Of a DNA stretch of 52,978 nt, positions 24,486-32,132 are shown piece by piece. The notes under the pieces are model-generated. The model ran no database searches and was not told where the DNA came from. It was given only the letters and a program-made list of their open reading frames with translations. Made by a program: the position numbers and the translations under genes. The stretch is taken from assembly GCA_016933475.1 (NCBI GenBank), contig JAFGAW010000167.1, positions 1 to 52,978 on the forward strand, written 5' to 3'. The stretch is from Thermoleophilia bacterium. GTDB taxonomy: Bacteria > Actinomycetota > Thermoleophilia > UBA2241. How positions within the stretch are numbered: position 1 is the stretch's first letter; every line of letters starts with the position of its first letter.

Positions 24486-26030
24486 ATGACGCTCCGTCTG
24501 CGTCTGCTGCTCGCGCTCGTCGGCCTGGTCGCGGTCGCGCTGCTCATCGCCGACGCCACGACCTACTTCTCTCTGCGCTCGTTCCTCGTCGACCGCGTCG
24601 ACCAGCAGCTGGAGGAGGCGCGCACGCCCGTCGGGTTCGATCTCGCCGCTGAGGCGCAGCTGTCAGACGTGCCGCTCGACGGCGACGCGCGACGCCCGCG
24701 CCGGCTGCCGCCGGGCACCTACGGCGAGCTGCGCGACGCTGACGGCGAGACCCTGGCCGCGGTCACCTACTCGTACAGCGACGTGGAACAGCCGACACCG
24801 GCGCTGCCGTCGCCGCTGCCGGGGGCCGCCCGCGCCGGCATCACGCTCTTCTCGACCGGCTCCAATGCCGGTGAGAGCGTGCGCTTCCGCGTCCTTGTCC
24901 AGGGGTTCCCCGACATCGAGCGCGTGTTCATCGTGGCCGTGCCGCTGACCGACGTGCAGCAGACGCTGTCCCGGCTGCTCTTCATCGAACTGCTGGTCAC
25001 CGTCCTCGCGCTGGCTGGGCTCGGCGCCCTCTCGTGGTGGCTGGTCAAGCGCGAGTTGCGGCCGCTGGAGGCGATGGCGACGACGGCGGGGGTCATCGCC
25101 GCCGGGGATCTCTCGCGCCGGGTCGAGCCGGCCGAGCCGAAGACCGAAGTCGGCCGGCTCGGCCTCGCTCTCAACCGCATGCTGGAGCAGATCGAGCAGG
25201 CCTTCGACGAGCGGCGCCACTCGGAGGAGAAGCTGCGGCGCTTCGTCGCCGACGCCTCGCACGAGTTGCGCACCCCGTTGACCTCGGTGCGCGGCTACGC
25301 GGAGGTCTTCAGACGCGGGGCGCGCGACGACCCCGAAGACCTCGAGACGGCGATGCGCCGCATCGAGGACGAGTCACGGCGCATGGGCGTCATGGTCGAC
25401 GAGCTCCTGTTGCTGGCGCGGCTCGGCGAGGGCCGCAGGCCGGAGCGCGCGCCGGTCGACCTGGCCCGCGTCGTGGCCGACTGCGTCGGCGACGCGGGCC
25501 TCGCCGAGCCGGAGCGCGCCGCCGATCTCTCGCTCGAGTCGCCCGAGACCCTCGTCGTCACCGGCGACGACACCCAGCTCCGTCAGGTCGTGACCAACCT
25601 GGTCGGTAACGCCGTGCGGCACACGCCGGAGGGCACGCCGATCCGCGTGCGGCTCGGCCTCACGGGCGGGGAGGCGCGGCTCAGCGTCGCCGACGAGGGG
25701 CCGGGCCTCGCACCCGAGCACGCCGCCCGCGTCTTCGAGCCCTTCTACCGTGCCGACCCGTCGCGCGCCCGCGAGACGGGCGGCGCCGGGTTGGGGCTCG
25801 CCATCGTGGCGGCGATCGTCGCCGACCACGGCGGCACGGTGGACGTCGAGTCCGTCGAGGGCGAGGGCGCGACCTTCACCGTGCGGCTGCCGCTCGGCCC
25901 GGCGCCCGCGCCGGGCGGCGGCAGCCCATCCGCATCGGGTCCCGCTGCGGCCGACACGCCGCCGGGCGGCGGTGGCGGCGCCCCCGCTTCGAGTCCCGCT
26001 CCCGTGGACTCACCACCCTCCGCCGGCTGA
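24486..26030 (+). CDS. Sensor histidine kinase
   Basis: 514 residues. An N-terminal helix (LLLALVGLVAVALLIADATTY), an extracytoplasmic sensor of ~130 residues, a second helix (LLVTVLALAGLGALSWWLV), HAMP (RPLEAMATTAGVIAAGDLSRR), HisKA with His259 (ADASHELRTPLTSV) and a HATPase domain (NLVGNAVRHTPEG, DEGPGLAP, GGAGLGLAIV). It should autophosphorylate His259 and pass phosphate to Asp55 of the adjacent regulator. A ~55-residue Pro/Gly/Ala/Ser tail follows the kinase core, unusual for the family. Confidence 0.93.
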   Translation: MTLRLRLLLALVGLVAVALLIADATTYFSLRSFLVDRVDQQLEEARTPVGFDLAAEAQLSDVPLDGDARRPRRLPPGTYGELRDADGETLAAVTYSYSDVEQPTPALPSPLPGAARAGITLFSTGSNAGESVRFRVLVQGFPDIERVFIVAVPLTDVQQTLSRLLFIELLVTVLALAGLGALSWWLVKRELRPLEAMATTAGVIAAGDLSRRVEPAEPKTEVGRLGLALNRMLEQIEQAFDERRHSEEKLRRFVADASHELRTPLTSVRGYAEVFRRGARDDPEDLETAMRRIEDESRRMGVMVDELLLLARLGEGRRPERAPVDLARVVADCVGDAGLAEPERAADLSLESPETLVVTGDDTQLRQVVTNLVGNAVRHTPEGTPIRVRLGLTGGEARLSVADEGPGLAPEHAARVFEPFYRADPSRARETGGAGLGLAIVAAIVADHGGTVDVESVEGEGATFTVRLPLGPAPAPGGGSPSASGPAAADTPPGGGGGAPASSPAPVDSPPSAG

Positions 26031-26048
26031 TCGCCTCTCGCGAGGTCT

Positions 26049-26103
26049 TCTCAGCATCCTCACAGCTGACTCCAAGGGCTTGACAAGTTACTTGGTCTAG
26101 GCT
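26049..26103 (+). promoter_or_regulatory. PhoP-like direct repeats and -10 box before the DUF4405-ferredoxin gene
   Basis: TCTCAGC (26049-26055), N4, TCACAGC (26060-26066), N4, TCCAAGG (26071-26077): a 7+4 pattern of 11-bp period. A TAGGCT -10 lies at 26098-26103. A TTGACA at 26080 is only 12 bp from that -10 and so is not a standard -35. This suggests the two-component system upstream also controls this gene. Confidence 0.6.
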
Positions 26104-26157
26104 GCACGCATCCTGAAGCGGCCGACCGTCCCCCACAGCGACCGGCGGGAGTGTGCG

Positions 26158-27084
26158 ATGCGAGCCCCCACCAAGGCCACGATCAACTACGTCGTCGATG
26201 TGATCATCGCGGCCGCCTTCATCGGCGCGGCCGTCAGTGGCATCGTCTTTCTGCTGCCCACCGCCTGGGTCAGCACGAGCGGCGGTGACCCTGCCATCCT
26301 CGGGGTCAGCATGGCGGTCTGGCGCACGCTGCACGAGTGGAGCTCGCTGATCATGGTCGGCGGCGTGCTGCTCCACACCGTGCTGCACTGGCGCTGGGTC
26401 GTGGTGATGACGAAGAAGACCTTTGCCCCGCCCCGCCGCGAGCGCCACGCTGCCGCGGGGTCTGCCGTCAAGCGCCCCAACGCGACGCGCCCGGTCCCCG
26501 TCGCTCTCCAGCCGGTCGGCTCCGGCTCACCCCTGCCCTCCGGCGCTGCGCCGCAGTCTCGTGACGTCGCCGACGCCCCATCGCCTCCCGCGGTCGTCGT
26601 CTACCGCTGCGAAGCGGCCCAGCCACGGCAGCGCACGCGGCGCGAGGTGCTGGTCGGCCTCGGCATGGTCGGGGCCGCGGTCGTGACCGGCGGGCTCGCC
26701 GGCCGCGCCCTCGCCGACCAGTGGCTCGAGCGCTCGGCAAGCGCCGAGGGCGTGGGCGGCGGCGAAGGATCCGGCAGCGGCGACGGCTTGGCGTCGAGCG
26801 ACGACGGCCTCTCCGCGAGCGACGGGTCGTCGGCCACGGACGGTACCTCCTCGGACGATGCCGCGACGGGCGACGCCGCGGGGTCGTCGAGCTCTTCCAC
26901 CGCCGACCGGGTCGTGATCGACGAGGCGCGCTGCAACGGCTGCGGGCACTGTCTGCCGTCGTGTCCCTACGGCGTTTTCGACTGGGGTGGGTCGACGGCC
27001 GTCGTCGCCGACGCGAGCGCTTGCCGCCTCTGCGGGCGCTGCCTGCAGGTCTGCCCGACGACCGCCATCACGCTGAACGCCTGA
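26158..27084 (+). CDS. DUF4405 membrane protein fused to a 2[4Fe-4S] ferredoxin through a twin-arginine segment
   Basis: 308 residues. Residues ~10-90 form two helices of DUF4405/cytochrome-b type with His residues in HEWSSLIMVGGVLLHTVLHW that could bind heme. A cytoplasmic linker leads to TRREVLVGLGMVGAAVVTGG, a third hydrophobic segment with a Tat-like (S/T)RRxxL motif. A ~65-residue Gly/Ser/Asp linker follows, then a ferredoxin with CNGCGHCLPSCP and CRLCGRCLQVCP. By charge rules the ferredoxin would lie outside the cell, exported folded by Tat after Sec insertion of the first helices, as known for actinobacterial Rieske proteins (inference). GGGAG precedes the ATG. Confidence 0.85.
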   Translation: MRAPTKATINYVVDVIIAAAFIGAAVSGIVFLLPTAWVSTSGGDPAILGVSMAVWRTLHEWSSLIMVGGVLLHTVLHWRWVVVMTKKTFAPPRRERHAAAGSAVKRPNATRPVPVALQPVGSGSPLPSGAAPQSRDVADAPSPPAVVVYRCEAAQPRQRTRREVLVGLGMVGAAVVTGGLAGRALADQWLERSASAEGVGGGEGSGSGDGLASSDDGLSASDGSSATDGTSSDDAATGDAAGSSSSSTADRVVIDEARCNGCGHCLPSCPYGVFDWGGSTAVVADASACRLCGRCLQVCPTTAITLNA

Positions 27085-27105
27085 GCGGGGTGGCGCGGCG
27101 CAGGG

Positions 27106-27127
27106 CGAGCGAGTGCCGACTCGCTCG
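27106..27127 (+). terminator. Hairpin after the DUF4405-ferredoxin gene
   Basis: CGAGCGAGT (27106-27114), loop GCCG, ACTCGCTCG (27119-27127), a perfect 9-bp stem starting 22 nt after the stop codon. There is no U-tract. It suggests the flavoprotein downstream has its own promoter in 27128-27350, where no clear -35/-10 pair was found. Confidence 0.6.
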
Positions 27128-27350
27128 GCGTGGTGCGCCCCGCGCGGCTCCGCCTCGCATCGGCGGCAGGTTCGCATCGCCCGCCCGTGCCGTCGCGGAG
27201 ACGGCGTGAGCCTCCGGGAGCCGGGAACAAGGCCAAAATACGCAGCGACAGACCGGGCGCGGCCGGAGCCGCGAGCTCGAGGCGGCGGCGCGGACATCGG
27301 ACGGCGACGCAGACGCAGGCGGCGATGGAGTCCCGGCCACGGAGGGCACC

Positions 27351-29090
27351 ATGGACAAGCCCGTGATCCTCGCCGTCGATGACGACCTGGCCAGTCTGGC
27401 CATCATCGAGCGCGAGCTGAAGAAACGCTACCGGGACGACTACCGCATCGTCGCCAGGCAGTCGGCCGGCGACGCTCTCGACATGATGCGCCGAATGCGC
27501 GACGAGGGCGAGCACACAGCCGTCGTGCTCGCCGACCAGTGGATGCCGGAGATGCCGGGCGCCGAGTTCCTCGGCGAGGCGCGGCTGATCGACCCGCTCG
27601 CCAAGCGCGTCATGCTGGTCGCATGGGGCGACCCGAGCGCGCCCGAGGCGATCTTCCACGGCTGCGCCTACGGCCAGATCGAGTACTTCCTCGCCAAGCC
27701 GTGGCACGGCTCGCCGGACGAGCAGTTCCACCACGAGATCGCCGATCTGCTCTACCAGTGGTCGAGGACGCACCGCCCGGTCTTCGAGGCGGTCAAGGTC
27801 GTCGGCGAACAGTGGTCGCGCCGCTCGCACGAGCTGCGCGACCTCCTGCAACGCAACGGCATCCCGTATGGCTTCTACGCGGCGGACTCCGATGAGGGCC
27901 GGGAGCTGCTCCTCGACAACGGCCTCGGTGCGTCGGCGCGCCTGCCGGCCGCGGTCGTCTTCGGCGGCAAGGTGCTCGAGGACCCCTCGAACCGTGCCCT
28001 CTCCGAGGCGCTCGGCGTCCAGAGCCGCGCCGACGCCGGCGGCGAGTGCGACCTCGTCGTCATCGGCGCCGGCCCGGCCGGGCTTGCGGCGGCCGTGTAC
28101 GGGTCGTCGGAGGGACTCGCCACCGTCGTGGTCGAGGGCGAGGCCCTCGGCGGCCAGGCCGGTCAGAGCACGATGATCCAGAACTACCTCGGCTTCCCCG
28201 CCGGCATCAGCGGCGAGGAGCTCACGGCACGCGCCTATCAGCAGGCCTGGGAGTTCGGCACGCAGTTCCTCTTCGCCAACAGCGCCGTCGGCATCGCGCC
28301 GAAGGGCGACCGGTTCACGGTGGCCCTCGCCGACGGCAGCGAGCTGTGCGCCTCGGGTGTCATCGTCGCCAGCGGCATCTCGTACCGCCGTCTCGAGGCC
28401 CCGCGTCTCGAGGCGCTGATGGGGGCCGGCGTCTTCTACGGCTCCGTCTCCAGCGAGGCGCGCGCCCTCGGCGGGGACGACGTCTTCGTCGTCGGCGCCG
28501 GCAACTCGGCCGGCCAGGCGGCGCTCCACCTCTCGCGCTACGCGCGCAGCGTCACGCTCGTGGTGCGTCGCGACGGCCTCGAGGACACGATGTCGCACTA
28601 CCTGATCACGATGATCGAGCGCACCCCGAACATGCACCTCATGCCGCGCAGCGAGGTGGTCGACGGTGACGGCCCCGGGCGTCTCACCCACATCACGGTC
28701 AGGAACCTCCAGGACGGGAGCGAGGCGACGGTCGCGGCGCAGGCCCTCTTCGTCATGATCGGCGCCACGCCACACACGGAGTGGTTGCCCGAGACGATTG
28801 CCCGCGACAAAGACGGGTTCGTGTTGACGGGGAGCGACCTGACGGCGAGCGACGGCGGAGGCGATGACGGCGCAGGCGATGACGGCCGAGGCGATGCCCG
28901 CCGACTCCTGTGGGCGCCCGAGCGGCCGCCCTACCCGCTCGAGACCAGCCTGCCCGGCGTGTTCGCGGTCGGCGACGTCCGGCACGGCTCGGTCAAGCGG
29001 GTGGCGGCGGCCGTCGGCGAGGGCGCGATCGCCGTGCGCTACCTACACGAGTACCTGGCGGCGCGGCGACTGGAGCGCGCGGCGGCCTGA
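27351..29090 (+). CDS. Receiver domain fused to a thioredoxin reductase-like FAD oxidoreductase
   Basis: 579 residues in three parts. Residues 1-130 are a receiver domain (VDDD acidic pair, Asp62 in LADQWMPEMPG, Lys116 in FLAKPW; the usual Thr/Ser seems replaced in LVAWG). Residues ~150-225 look like a thioredoxin/glutaredoxin-fold linker without a CxxC. Residues ~232-579 are a TrxR-type flavoprotein with VIGAGPAGLAAAVYG (FAD), VVGAGNSAGQAALHLS (NAD(P)H) and a C-terminal FAVGDVRHGSVKRVA. The disulfide CxxC is absent: the site reads GVFYGSVSSEA. This recalls TrxR-like ferredoxin-NADP reductases. A Gly/Asp-rich insertion lies near 505-525. Confidence 0.9.
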   Translation: MDKPVILAVDDDLASLAIIERELKKRYRDDYRIVARQSAGDALDMMRRMRDEGEHTAVVLADQWMPEMPGAEFLGEARLIDPLAKRVMLVAWGDPSAPEAIFHGCAYGQIEYFLAKPWHGSPDEQFHHEIADLLYQWSRTHRPVFEAVKVVGEQWSRRSHELRDLLQRNGIPYGFYAADSDEGRELLLDNGLGASARLPAAVVFGGKVLEDPSNRALSEALGVQSRADAGGECDLVVIGAGPAGLAAAVYGSSEGLATVVVEGEALGGQAGQSTMIQNYLGFPAGISGEELTARAYQQAWEFGTQFLFANSAVGIAPKGDRFTVALADGSELCASGVIVASGISYRRLEAPRLEALMGAGVFYGSVSSEARALGGDDVFVVGAGNSAGQAALHLSRYARSVTLVVRRDGLEDTMSHYLITMIERTPNMHLMPRSEVVDGDGPGRLTHITVRNLQDGSEATVAAQALFVMIGATPHTEWLPETIARDKDGFVLTGSDLTASDGGGDDGAGDDGRGDARRLLWAPERPPYPLETSLPGVFAVGDVRHGSVKRVAAAVGEGAIAVRYLHEYLAARRLERAAA

Positions 29091-29115
29091 GCGCGCGGCC
29101 GCGAGGCGGCGGGAG

Positions 29116-29137
29116 CGCGCGGTCGCCCGACCGCGCG
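29116..29137 (+). terminator. Hairpin after the receiver-flavoprotein gene
   Basis: CGCGCGGTCG (29116-29125) and CGACCGCGCG (29128-29137) are perfect complements separated by CC, 25 nt after the stop. No U-tract follows. Confidence 0.5.
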
Positions 29138-29204
29138 GGCTGAGTGGAGTCGGGTCGCGGTGAGGCGGGCATCGGCCGCTTCGCCGCCCGGACGGCTTTC
29201 TGTC

Positions 29205-29234
29205 TTGCGTCTGACTCAAAACTACCGGTAGGGT
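29205..29234 (+). promoter_or_regulatory. Promoter of the secreted Ntn hydrolase with a palindrome across the -10
   Basis: TTGCGT (29205-29210), an 18-bp spacer, TAGGGT (29229-29234). The perfect 10-bp palindrome CTACCGGTAG (29222-29231) overlaps the -10 and could be an operator. The leader is about 35 nt. Confidence 0.55.
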
Positions 29235-29274
29235 GGAGCGCGGACTTACCATCAAGCGATCGGGGGGATACCGG

Positions 29275-30747
29275 ATGGATCGAAGTCTGCGAGTCACTCT
29301 GCTCCTTGCCTTGGCAGCACTCCTGCTGCTCGTCGCGGCCGTGCCGGCGATGGCCGCCGATGAGGTCGTGGTCACGGCCGAAGGGCCTGACGTGTGGTTC
29401 CAGTACGGCGACGGCGCTGCCGACGCCATCAAGGCCAACCTCAAGACGTTCTGGGGCGTGGCCAAGCGCTCCGGGACCAGCAAGGCGAAGCTGATCGCCG
29501 AGGCGCGCGCCGCCAAGGGCGGGCTCGACCCGGCCTGGGTCGACGCGATCCGCTCGGCGGCGGCCGGCGCCGACGTCCGCTTCCGCGACCTGCTCGCGTT
29601 CAACGTGGCGCGCAGCCACATGATCCAGACCGGGGCCTGCACGAACCTCGTGGCCGCCGGGTCCGGCACCGCGGGCGACTACGTCATCGTCTCGAAGAAC
29701 CGCGACCTGCAGGGCGTGCAGGTGATCTTCTTCGTCGCCCCGGCCGAGGGCTACCGCTACATCGGCATGATGACCGCCGGTGAGGTCGGTGTCTCACAGG
29801 GCATCAACGAGAAGGGCGTCGCGATCGGTCACAACTGGATGCCGGTCGACGAGTACTTCGAGGGCGGCCTGACCCCGTTCGTGATCAACGAGCAGGTGCT
29901 GACCGGTTGCGCAACGGCCGAGGAGGCGGTCGCCTTCATCAGCGCCGTCGATCACTACGAGGGCTCGACCTTCCAGGTCGGTGACGGCGAGCGTGCGGCG
30001 ATGATCGAGGCGGTCCCCGCGTACTTCGCCGACCAGGGCGTGCCGACCACCGTCGCGCGCTGGGTCGACGACGGCGCCGAGGCGCACACCAACCACTACA
30101 TGTACGAGCCCTACTACTCGATGGTCATCGCCGGTGAGCTCGGGTACATGTGGTCGTCGTCGATCGCCCGTCAGGACCGCGCCGACGCCCTGCTCGACGA
30201 GCACGGCCACGTCATGACGCCGGCGTTGCAGATGGCCTTCAACCGCGACTTCGAGGGCTGGGGGATGCGCAATCGCGTGATCGAGTTGATCCGTGCGCAC
30301 CCCGAGATCCCCAAGAAGGTGTGGGGCTACGGGTGGTCCGGGTTCTCGATCTGCAACATGCGGACGGTCTCTTCGAGCGTCTTCGTGCTCGGCGCCGAGC
30401 GGCCCGATCTGGCGTCGGCGATGTGGGCGAGCATCAACAACCCCGGTTTCTCGCCGTATACGCCGTTCCACACCGCACTGCTCGAGGACATCACCGTCGC
30501 CTCGGCGGCGCTGCCCGACTACTGCGACGGCAGCGCCTGGGAGGCGGTCCGTGCCGTCATGAAGAGCCACGTGTACGACTACGGCGACCTGCCGCCGCTC
30601 TTCGTGCCGTGGGAGCTCTCGGCGCTCGTCGAGGCGGCGTTGCTCGAGGCCGACGCACGGGCGAGCGGTGACGGCGCGGCGCTCGTGCCGCGCGATCTCG
30701 AGCTCGCCCGCGAGGCCCAGGACATCGTCGGCGGCCTGCTGCCGTGA
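29275..30747 (+). CDS. Secreted C45-family peptidase / Ntn hydrolase
   Basis: 490 residues. A signal peptide is clear: MDRSLRV, a hydrophobic core, and AVPAMAADE with a probable cleavage after AMA. The nucleophile is the Cys in QTGACTNLVAAG near residue 121; C45 enzymes (acyl-CoA:6-aminopenicillanate acyltransferase type) cut themselves before this Cys to expose a catalytic N-terminus. KNRDLQG and INEKGVAIGHNWM fit the family. It probably hydrolyses amide bonds outside the cell; the substrate is unknown. The ATG at 29275 follows a G-rich stretch. Confidence 0.82.
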   Translation: MDRSLRVTLLLALAALLLLVAAVPAMAADEVVVTAEGPDVWFQYGDGAADAIKANLKTFWGVAKRSGTSKAKLIAEARAAKGGLDPAWVDAIRSAAAGADVRFRDLLAFNVARSHMIQTGACTNLVAAGSGTAGDYVIVSKNRDLQGVQVIFFVAPAEGYRYIGMMTAGEVGVSQGINEKGVAIGHNWMPVDEYFEGGLTPFVINEQVLTGCATAEEAVAFISAVDHYEGSTFQVGDGERAAMIEAVPAYFADQGVPTTVARWVDDGAEAHTNHYMYEPYYSMVIAGELGYMWSSSIARQDRADALLDEHGHVMTPALQMAFNRDFEGWGMRNRVIELIRAHPEIPKKVWGYGWSGFSICNMRTVSSSVFVLGAERPDLASAMWASINNPGFSPYTPFHTALLEDITVASAALPDYCDGSAWEAVRAVMKSHVYDYGDLPPLFVPWELSALVEAALLEADARASGDGAALVPRDLELAREAQDIVGGLLP

Positions 30748-30797
30748 CCGCGACGCTCGCGATCGCCCCCGGGCGGTCGGCGAGCACAGCATGACCC

Positions 30798-30830
30798 CGG
30801 GGCGGGGCGGCCGCAGGCCGCCCCGCCCCG
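30798..30830 (+). terminator. 15-bp GC hairpin after the Ntn hydrolase gene
   Basis: A perfect stem of about 15 bp (arms 30798-30812 and 30816-30830) around the 3-nt loop GCA, about 50 nt after the stop. A partial echo of the stem (GGCCGCAGGCC) follows at about 30844. No U-tract. Confidence 0.65.
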
Positions 30831-30932
30831 TTCGACGTCGCGCGGCCGCAGGCCGTCCCGCGCCGCCAGCCGCCGCGTGGCCTCCCGGTCCCCCCTTCTC
30901 CCGTGGCGGGCGTCTGCTAGGCTTTGGCCTCG

Positions 30933-32021
30933 ATGTCTCCGCAGGGAGGTGGCTGGTCCGTGGACGTGTCTGAGGTGCTCATCGTCGCCGCCAGGGTCGG
31001 CGGGATCCTCGTCGGGGCGTTCATCCTCGAGCGCGTGGTGCGCTACAGCATCTCGCGGTTCGTGAGGCGGCTGATCGCCGACCAGGAGGCGCGCGACGCG
31101 GCACGCGAGCAGCAGGAGGAGACCCTCGAGGCCGGCGCGGCGCGGCAGTACCTGGCGCCGCTCCGCCTGCGACACCGGGCCGAGCGCAGCGAGCGTCTCA
31201 CGCAGCGCGCCGGAGCGCTCGGGGCCGCGCTGCGCAGCGTCGCCTCGATCACCATCTACACCGTGGCCATCATCATGGTCCTCGGCGAGTTCGACGTCAG
31301 TCTCGGGCCGCTGCTCGCCGGGGCCGGCATCGCCGGCGTCGCCCTCGGCTTCGGTGCACAGAGCCTCGTGCGCGACTTCCTCAGCGGCATCTTCATCCTC
31401 ATCGAGGACCAGTACGGCGTCGGCGACATCGTCGATCTGGGCGAAGCCATCGGCACCGTCGAGGAGGTCACCCTCCGCGTCACCCGAGTGCGCGACGTGC
31501 GTGGCACCCTGTGGCACGTCCCCAATGGTGAGATCCGCCGGGTGGGGAACCAGTCGCAGCTGTGGGCGCGGGTGATCCTCGACGTCGAGGTCGCCTACGA
31601 CACCGAGATCGCCAAGGCTTCGGCAGTGATCAAGGAGGTCGCCGACGCGCTCTGGCGAGAGGGTCTCGCGACCGCGCCTATCCTCGAGGAGCCCGAGATC
31701 TGGGGTGTCGAAAATTTCGGCCCCGACGCCATCGTGCTGCGCCTGGCGGCCAAGACGGAGCCGGGCCTGCAGTGGGCGCTCTCCCGGGAGCTGCGCGCGC
31801 GCCTCAAGCGCGCGTTCGACGAGCACGGGATCGAGATCCCCTTCCCGCAGCGAACGGTGTGGCTTCACGGCGAGGGGGAGGGCGTCCTGCAGGGCGGTGC
31901 ACCGGCCGGCGGCGACACAGAGGTGGACGACGAGACGGTGGACAACGAGACCGCGGACAACGAGACCGCGGACGAGGGCGGCGCCGGCGACGAGAGCGTC
32001 GACGGAGCCACAACTGGCTGA
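30933..32021 (+). CDS. Mechanosensitive ion channel (MscS family)
   Basis: 362 residues. An N-terminal helix, a second helix near 105-125, and the pore helix and beta domain LLAGAGIAGVALGFGAQSLVRDFLSGIFILIEDQYGVGDIVDL are typical. It releases solutes under hypo-osmotic shock. A charged region (RRLIADQEARDAAREQQEE) separates the helices. The last ~55 residues are acidic with repeats of a 5-residue unit (DNETA). Start choice: the ATG at 30933 follows TAGGCT (30918-30923) by 9 nt, but GTG at 30960 with GGGAGG upstream is also possible. Confidence 0.9.
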   Translation: MSPQGGGWSVDVSEVLIVAARVGGILVGAFILERVVRYSISRFVRRLIADQEARDAAREQQEETLEAGAARQYLAPLRLRHRAERSERLTQRAGALGAALRSVASITIYTVAIIMVLGEFDVSLGPLLAGAGIAGVALGFGAQSLVRDFLSGIFILIEDQYGVGDIVDLGEAIGTVEEVTLRVTRVRDVRGTLWHVPNGEIRRVGNQSQLWARVILDVEVAYDTEIAKASAVIKEVADALWREGLATAPILEEPEIWGVENFGPDAIVLRLAAKTEPGLQWALSRELRARLKRAFDEHGIEIPFPQRTVWLHGEGEGVLQGGAPAGGDTEVDDETVDNETADNETADEGGAGDESVDGATTG

Positions 32022-32060
32022 AGCCGAGGCCTGAGGCGTCGGCGACGTGGGCGCGCGAGA

Positions 32061-32108
32061 ACGGAAGCGGGGCGGCCGCGGCGTTCGCCGCGGCCGCCCC
32101 GCTTCCGT
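32061..32108. terminator. 23-bp perfect hairpin between convergent mscS and cbiO
   Basis: Arms 32061-32083 and 32086-32108 are perfect reverse complements separated by TT. A second hairpin, GGCCCGCG-TGA-CGCGGGCC (32111-32129), follows at once. The pair lies between two converging genes and probably stops transcription in both directions. Confidence 0.75.
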
Positions 32109-32110
32109 AG

Positions 32111-32129
32111 GGCCCGCGTGACGCGGGCC
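32111..32129 (-). terminator. Second hairpin, downstream of cbiO
   Basis: GGCCCGCG (32111-32118), loop TGA, CGCGGGCC (32122-32129), immediately after the cbiO stop on the minus strand and next to the larger hairpin. Confidence 0.55.
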
Positions 32130-32132
32130 TCG

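Noticed and set aside
26080-26103. TTGACA/TAGGCT as a standard promoter before the DUF4405 gene
   Set aside because: The spacer is only 12 bp, too short for a normal sigma-70 type promoter.
26967-28985. 672-codon minus-strand frame opposite the receiver-flavoprotein gene
   Set aside because: Antisense shadow; Arg/Gly/Val-rich without motifs.
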